A DNA stretch of 64,000 nucleotides from Argentina anserina. Lineage: Eukaryota > Streptophyta > Magnoliopsida > Rosales > Rosaceae. The position numbers and the translations under genes are program-made. Below the pieces are notes generated by a model. The model had not been told where the DNA came from, searched no databases, and saw only the letters and a list, made by a program, of their open reading frames with translations. Of the stretch, positions 57,930 to 64,000 are shown piece by piece; positions within the stretch are counted from its first letter, which is position 1; the number at the start of each line of letters is the position of its first letter. The stretch spans positions 12,090,001 through 12,154,000 of the forward strand of contig NC_065873.1 of assembly GCF_933775445.1 (NCBI RefSeq), written 5' to 3'.

Positions 57930-59248
57930 ATTTTCAGTAGTGTGAATATCTACTCAAAGCTCATTGGTTTACAGCTCTTTCGGATGCATACCGACTTGTC
58001 TACATGCAGAGAAAGAGAAGATGGAATTTATTGCATATAAATGCAGTTGGAAAACCATGTCAGCAGAATGAATGTAGGGCGAGCTTTGGTTTCAATGTGG
58101 TGATGAGTATACCAGAAATTTTGGTACAATTCTTATTGAGTCCCAAACAAGTTGACACCCCTCTGGGGCACTGGCTTACTAATGCAAGATTTTCTGTAAG
58201 GCATGCGTGAATAATTATGGACTGTAGAAAAATTAAGCACACCAGAAAAAAAATTATCATACAATGTATTAATAGCATCAATTGTGGACCTGTCACGTAT
58301 TATTCTCACTGTATATGATACTTGAGTTCAGTGACAACGCTACGAATGCAAATCGCAAACGATCGATCATGCAGGTATAACTCAATAAGACAATAGGGTT
58401 AGTAGTTCAATTTTGGTCTGCGAGAAATATATACTACATGCAGTTAGCTAGCCAAGTAGCCCTAGCTCTTATGAATTATGAACTAACTTGATGAGTGCTG
58501 GCCGATAACGTGTTAACTATAAATAGAAACCTATACTACGTACACAAGACATACTACACAAGAAAAAAAGGAATTAATATTCAATCTTACCAAACCACTC
58601 AAAGACATAGTTGGCGAAATAGTATGAGGCTCCGTCTTTTTCCATGACGGCTTGGCTCTTTGAAGGAGGGTGACCGTGTAGATATGGCGGAGTGGCAGAG
58701 GCATCTTGGCGACGACCGTTGGAGGAGGACTATGGAGATGCTCTCCGACTCGATGATGACCTCAGCGTTCTCGTGAAGATTAGATATATGCCTCCTAGAA
58801 ATAGATTCGAGGTCGGGGTGGCTGATTGCAGTAGCAACAAGTGCCTATGTTTCAGGGCGGCGTGAAGTTTCCTCTTCCTCAGATCGCGTATGCAAGGGGG
58901 GAAGGTGGCATGCGTTGTAGTGGGCTGCACAGATCTCAGCCTTCAATGGACTCGTCGGGGATGACGTTGCCCTGTTGGGATCTAGATGGAGGTTTGCCAA
59001 CGAACTCGGTGCCGGAAAGGAAGTTGGTGGTATGGAGGCTTGGTCGAAGGCCAAGAGCAGTTTAGTCTAGCTTGTAGCCTATTGTTATGCTTTGATAAGT
59101 CATAGAATATGTTTTTTTTTAATTTCTTGCTACAATTCAATGTAGTTTTTAAAAAACAAAAAAATAGACATATATTATATACTAAGTTAGGGTTTCAGCT
59201 CTAGACTTCTTGTCTGTTGCACAACAATAGTGAAGGAGTATGCAATGA
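57930..59248. other. Spacer with an unassigned coding-like patch
   Basis: On the minus strand near 58575-58670 a frame reads VMEKDGASYYFANYVFEWFG and then KIEY-stop, which looks protein-like but is not recognised. 58640-59060 is richer in G+C than its surroundings. No intact gene is identified. Confidence 0.3.
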
Positions 59249-59640
59249 CACTAGGCCAAAATGTCAAATAGACAATGCAGGGCCAAAAAAACCATTGTCT
59301 GAAAAATCAGACAATGCTTTCAAAATAACCATTGTCTAAAGTGTTGAGCTGGACAATGGTTTTATAAGTACCATTGTCAGATCTCATGTAAGACAATGTT
59401 TAGTATCTTGCGACAAAATACATTGTCCTTGTTTCCGCTAGAGATAATGGTATTGTAACCGTATATTGTCTATACTCATATTGAGGACAATGGTTTTTCT
59501 TCTTTTCTGAAGCATTGTCTGAATTGCCTCAAACAATATTTGTTTTACAATGGTTGATTGAGAGGTTTAGATGCATTGTCTGAATGAATGACTAACAATG
59601 GTTTTTGAAAATAATTAAATTGTCTTAGAAACCCAAACTA
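59249..59640 (+). mobile_element. CACTA (En/Spm-type) terminus with subterminal repeats
   Basis: It begins CACTAGGCCAAAATG after TGA, the usual 3-bp target site position. Over the next 390 bases the word CATTGTC or its complement GACAATG occurs about eleven times exactly and several more times with one change, on alternate strands. This density of subterminal motifs is typical of CACTA ends, where the transposase-related binding protein docks. The other terminus (…GGCCTAGTG) was not found in the window. Confidence 0.8.
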
Positions 59641-61270
59641 TTTTCTTCACTTAAGATTTTAATATAATTGTCTTTTCACACTTCAAAGATTTTCCCTAAA
59701 TCTCTCATCATGAACTTTTCTTTCTATCTCCATCCTCCGATCCTCTTATAGTGGTGTCAAAAACACCAACTCCGGCCACCATCTCAGCTCGCCACCACAA
59801 TTAATTAACTCATATTTTCTTTGCGACTGAAATCATTGTGTCACTATATTTCTAACTACCTTATTAAAGAATGTTAACAATTTAGATAAAGATGTTATCG
59901 ATAAATTTTGATGAACACGTTTAATCGTAATGAAAATTGGAACTTATGATTATACTAAAAGTGTGAAGGATTGTTTCTCGACCATGAACGATTCATCGAA
60001 GTGAGTTCATCGATTTGAAGTTGTCGAATAGAAGAAAATCGTTGAAATAATAAGTTTGGACCCATTTGCCCATAATCGACAAAAATTAGAAAGCTATTAT
60101 AAAATTGGTCGCAAGGGTAATTTTCTCTTTGCATTTTGGTGGTATAAATAGCGAAGAGATGAAACCCTTCAACCTTCATTTTTTCTTCTCTCCCTCTCGG
60201 CCACACTTATCGCTCTCTTCCGAGAGCTCTCTTTCTTCCTCTCTCTGCCAACATCAACTACGCCTTCTCTGGCCACCGATTGAGCTTGCCATCACTACCT
60301 ATCGACTTAGCTTCTCTTCCGATTATCAAAATATACACATTCAAGATAATAAACCCTAAAACATGCATCAAAGTGTCGACCCAAAGAAACATGCAATAGA
60401 ATTATGAATGAACAATCAGTAAAGAAATTCTCATATGAAATCATATAGATCAATTGGGGTTCAAAATCAAAGACATATCTAGGGCTTTGATCAGCCCCTA
60501 ACTAATAAGGAGTTTAGTTATACATAATATTGAATAAGAGCATCAAATAATATATGAGAGATGAACTAAAGGAGGAGAAAGAATAATTTGATGATAGGTA
60601 GGAGATCTCCTGATGTATGGTTGCCTGAATCTCCCGTTTCTTCTTTTTCTCTTCTTCTCTTCTTCTCTTCTATGTTTTCTCTCTGTCTCCTTGCCTCCCT
60701 TCATTCTCTCTCCATTGTCTCCTCTGTTTTTCTGATATAAATAGGGCTAAGAAACCCTGGCAGTTCATCCATAGGCTTTTTGGACTGGTCTGGGCCTTAG
60801 AATAAAACTTTGATCCACAATAAGAAAATCACACATACCGACCCCCGCTCACTAAATCGATCATAACGTTCTCCAACAAATATATATTGCGGCGATTCCA
60901 ATGGTTATAGAAATTAGACTCAGAGAGTTTTTCATCGATATATTATGCATAAATTTCCTCCATGTAGATTGCACGCTATGGTCCGGCGAAGTTGACTGTT
61001 CTGCAGAGGCAGAATCTTGATTTTAGGTTTTATTGCTCTGTTTGCTTCTTTAAACACATATTCCTCTTATTTTGCTTCAATGGACCTAAAAACAATAAAC
61101 TAAGTTAAAATTGACATTACTAAGAGAATAATTAACTAAATGAGAGAGACAACATATTAAGAACGTCGCATTATATGCTTCTATCATTCACAAAAAGATA
61201 TTATAGTTTGTTCTTTGACACATGCAGGCTACAAAATCAATAAACTACCAACAAAGCTTCAAACCCTATT
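59641..61270. other. Probable CACTA interior and inserted repeat DNA
   Basis: Two TATA-like boxes (GGTATAAATAGCG near 60140 and GATATAAATAGGGC near 60736) accompany CT-rich leader-like DNA. No recognised protein frame exists. It may hold an LTR or a gene-derived piece inside the CACTA element. Confidence 0.3.
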
Positions 61271-61279
61271 CTACTACCC

Positions 61280-61918
61280 AACAACTAACTAATATAATAC
61301 CTCATGAGGTACCTAGATCACTTTGTCCTTACTTTATCAATCTGCTTTTCGGCGTACTCCTGGGCTGGGGTGTTCTTGTACCTCAACTGAAATTAAAAAA
61401 GAGTAAATGGTTACAATGTTTAGATGATACATGCATGCTCCAAAACATCAATTAACCAAAAAAATAAACTTTACCTTTCGGGTCAGCATGCTCTTGAACT
61501 CCCATTTTTGGCAAGCTGAATCTAGAACCAACTTCTTTGTTGTATGAGGTACCACAAAAGCCAACTAAAATTTTTACATTTCAATACTTAGTCCAAAGAC
61601 TTCACGGTTTATGAATACACTTCACACTTGATGAATAAAAAATCAAAACTCTAAGACATTTCCCTAAACAGAGTTCCAAATTTGTTTTGTTTGCTCTATT
61701 GGAACTTGCTTCCAAGTAAGTTTCCAAATTGACACCTTTGTTCATGCAAGCACTCCGATATATGACTGTATTTCCTCCGATGCATTGCCATAAGGGGTTC
61801 CATTCTTGTTAAACAAGACCATAAGGGGTCACTCTGCCATTGCTGCAGATCTAGCTCTAACTGCTCTAGGAATCCTTTCCCTGGCCTTGGACACCTTTTC
61901 CAATAACTTAGCCATGAC
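61280..61918 (-). pseudogene. CACTA-type plant transposase-associated protein fragments
   Basis: On the minus strand, after a TTGTAG acceptor at 61919: VMAKLLEKVSKARERIPRAV, a stop, VLFNKNGTPYGNASEEIQSY then IGVLA, and WKLTWKQVP. At 61570-61480: VPHTTKKLVLDSACQKWEFK then SMLTRK at a GT donor. At 61390-61310: YKNTPAQEYAEKQIDKVRTK. This order matches the Ptta/En/Spm-type accessory protein of plant CACTA elements (FNKxGxPxG..A...SxIGxLV ... DWRxVP ... VLxSAGxxWRxFKSxLTxKY). Stops and shifts make it non-functional. It fits the CACTA end at 59249. Confidence 0.6.
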
Positions 61919-61924
61919 CTACAA

Positions 61925-63031
61925 GAAATGACACATATTCAGACACAATCATATAAGATGCAAAAAAAAAAAAAAACTAAAGCTAGAGCATATATATTAC
62001 TGTGAGTTTAAATTATAAGGCAATAAGTAATCATATAAGGTAGGTAAAAAGCTAATTCTAAAGCAAATATAGTACTACAAGCTCAAATAGATATTTAAAA
62101 TAACATGAAAGCTGAAATAACATCTAAAGGGAATCTCACACAAATAAATAGTTAAATTTGCAATGTTAAGGAACTAAAGCAATATGCATCTGCAAGACTG
62201 ATAAAACACAAGAACCTTGACACCTTTATATTAGATCAGTGAACAAGAAACTTACAATAATATTTACTATGAGCCTAAACCTTAAGGGAAGAAACATTAT
62301 AAATTATATACATAAATTGGATCAGTTGAATGCATGTGATCACATCAGTTCCAACGTATATTGAGTAATTAATTCGAACCCTCAATTGGTAGACGTTTTG
62401 AACCAAACACAGAAGCTAATGATATGAATTAAATTATATAATAAAACTAAGTTGCACATATAATAGACTTCAAGAAAAGCAAGTAATACACCAGAACTTT
62501 GACTATAGCAATCCAACTCTTTAGTACAAACCATATGCAAACAAAACAAGGCATTAAGGTGAAAATAAGAACACATCTTATAAGGAGACTCATACCACAC
62601 ATGAACAAGAACACAAACCTAGCCCCAAATTTTAAAAAAAAAATCAACAACAAAGTTTCACTAACTACCACAGAAACACAAACACCAATTATAATATAGG
62701 TCTGAGGGGTTTGTACATTTGTTATCTCTCTTCCATATATAATGGAAAGTAATTCATCAATCCTTTTGCTTTGTAACATGAATCCTATATTCCTAAAATC
62801 TCTGAATTTTACTCAAATTCTCCATAAGAATATGATAGTATCATTATTCATTTCCATAAGAATTAGAAGCTCCAAATTAAAGAGGGAATAAGAAATTACC
62901 TGACATAAACAAGTTCTGTAAACCCTAGCCACTGTGGATGGCGGAGCTATGGTAGCGCTGCTCTGAAACTGAGGTCGTGATAGGGGTTTTGGTACCCGAG
63001 AGACGCTAACTCTAATTCTGATAGTTGTGTT
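61925..63031. other. AT-rich spacer with a 5'-leader-like segment
   Basis: No recognised protein. On the minus strand, 63030-62902 looks like a 5' leader exon (AACCCCTATCACGACC, CTAGGGTTTACAG) ending TTATGTCAG before a GTAATTTC donor. It could start the transcript that includes the CACTA fragments, or be a host-gene relic. Confidence 0.35.
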
Positions 63032-63039
63032 GCCAGATT

Positions 63040-63578
63040 AGGCATGTAAATTAAGCCCAGAACTAACGGGCATACCCAAACTTAGCCCAAAAAATTGGGC
63101 TGCGGGCCGGCTCGGCCCAAACTAATGGGCGCTCTTTACTCGGCCCTTTTTAGAATGGGTAGGGTATGGACAATACTTTTCAAACCTTGGGCCAACCTAA
63201 AGCCATGCCCATATGGTATATTATAAGGCCGACCCATAGCCCGACCCATTCTCAATGTCAAATTTTATTATTAATTTATGAGTGATTGATATAAACAGTA
63301 AATTATATTGGTTCAATTGGCAAATGTGTTATTTTTATAAGAAGGGGTTCATGAGTTCAACTTTTATCTCAATTAAATTTTTCAAATGAAAGTTAAAAGA
63401 TTTTATTATCTAAAACTCACGAGCCAAAGGGCGGGCTCGGGCTTCACATATATTGATAGGGTCGACCCTGCCCTACCCATTTTACACATAGGGATGAAAA
63501 AGGCATGGGTCAGGTAGTATATGGGTCTTCATATCTTAGGGCCGGGTCAGCCCTGCCATGCCCATTTTACAGGCCTAA
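63040..63578. mobile_element. Non-autonomous hAT-type element (539 bp)
   Basis: The flanks are the same 8 bases, GCCAGATT (63032-63039 and 63579-63586). The left end AGGCATGTAAATTAAGCCC and the right end, complemented, TTAGGCCTGTAAAATGGGC, are imperfect inverted repeats. Subterminal regions are packed with GGGC, GCCCG and CCCATT words. A degenerate tRNA-like segment with TTGGTTCAATTGGCAAATG and GAGTTCAACTT is present at 63309-63375. There is no transposase. Confidence 0.82.
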
Positions 63579-63586
63579 GCCAGATT

Positions 63587-63795
63587 ATTACTAGAAGATG
63601 GAAGTCGAAGAATACAGAGCTTGCAGCTCCGTCACCGGTGCTCTTGATGCCGGATTCTAAAAATGGTTCTTTCCCCTATCTTGGTTCAAACCAAACGGGG
63701 GAGATGATGAGCCGAGGGATTGGAGATCGAAATGAGTCCATTGGAATGCGGTGGCTACATGTGGTAATTGACAAAGGAAGAAACGATGACGTTTG
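63587..63795. other. Spacer, coding-like but unassigned
   Basis: The plus frame reads SPVLLMPDSKNGSFPYLGSN and then QTGEMMSRGIGDRNESIGMR; it looks protein-like by composition but matches nothing I know. It is cut on the left by the hAT-type element and on the right by the Athila-like repeat. Confidence 0.3.
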
Positions 63796-64000
63796 GAATA
63801 TAGTTATTTTGGTCTAGATATAGACATCTCATAGATCAATTAATTGAGAATATAGTGAAGTCGATACTGACATTTCGCTTAACATAGCAAGTAAGAGAAC
63901 GTAATATGGTTAATGACCTAACGACATTGGCTTAATTATGAGTGCATTCATTTATAATCATTGACATTATTTTGGGGTGATTGAAGCGTATCTTGTGGTG
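63796..64000 (+). repeat. Dispersed Athila-like repeat, copy 2 (runs off the window)
   Basis: It aligns along its full visible length with 33722-33920 in the same orientation. It begins abruptly in the middle of the LTR, so it is truncated on the left, and it continues beyond the window. Confidence 0.85.

Overview
This is a nuclear window from a flowering plant, almost certainly a eudicot. Split genes with GT/AG introns, plant-only families (chloroplast S1-domain RNA-binding protein, 3-ketoacyl-CoA synthase, CYP71-type P450, UDP-glycosyltransferase) and plant transposon lineages (Tekay chromovirus, Tat-like gypsy, copia, hAT, MULE, CACTA) all point this way. I cannot name the species; a rosid such as a Rosaceae member is only a guess. 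The DNA is AT-rich and gene-poor, and most of it is decayed transposon sequence.

Four genes look intact. RPC9, a subunit of RNA polymerase III, has coding exons at 9059-10376 (+). A small single-exon, probably mitochondrial protein of unknown function lies at 19244-19696 (+). An RLSB/PDE338-type chloroplast S1-domain protein has eight coding exons between 30895 and 25786 (-). An intronless 3-ketoacyl-CoA synthase lies at 55912-57294 (-). They do not form a pathway; each stands alone between repeats. Broken host genes are a penta-EF-hand relic (about 10.9-11.3 kb), a CYP71 exon cut by a copia LTR (37.1-37.4 kb), a UGT73-like relic (53.6-54.0 kb), and an unidentified last-exon-like frame (54.9-55.1 kb).

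Layout. 0.5-4.4 kb: decayed copia with its 3' LTR. 5.6-6.3 kb: hAT-type element with an 8-bp target duplication and a tRNA-like insert. 9.0-10.8 kb: RPC9. 13.1-15.5 kb: Tat-like gypsy relic on the minus strand. 15.5-17.7 kb: chromovirus-type LTR relic. 17.7-19.0 kb: tandem repeats of about 503 bp, each with foldback arms. 19.2-22.8 kb: the small gene and a diverged copy of its 3' side. 23.05 kb: a 42-base C run. 25.8-30.9 kb: RLSB. 31.3-31.9 kb: a second hAT-type element. 32.0-36.0 kb: diverged direct repeats, an Athila-like LTR and a copia end.

37.1-46.7 kb is a nested stack. A P450 exon was hit by a copia element (LTR ends at 37400 and 46133). That LTR was then split by a Tekay element (37671-46062, TAACT target duplication on both sides). 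A 956-bp MULE-like element sits in the copia interior. 50.7-52.7 kb holds a second tandem array, period about 508 bp. 59.2 kb onward holds a CACTA terminus with dense subterminal motifs, and CACTA-type coding scraps at 61.3-61.9 kb. A third hAT-type element lies at 63.0-63.6 kb, and the window ends in a second copy of the Athila-like repeat.

The least expected signals are: short inverted repeats with different arms but a shared TGAGGT-like loop (48.4-50.7 kb); two unrelated-looking arrays of nearly the same period; pol III-like internal promoter modules inside three different hAT-type elements; and a Tekay copy with a third, partial LTR that carries the right-hand target duplication. Everything here was read by eye, with no database search.
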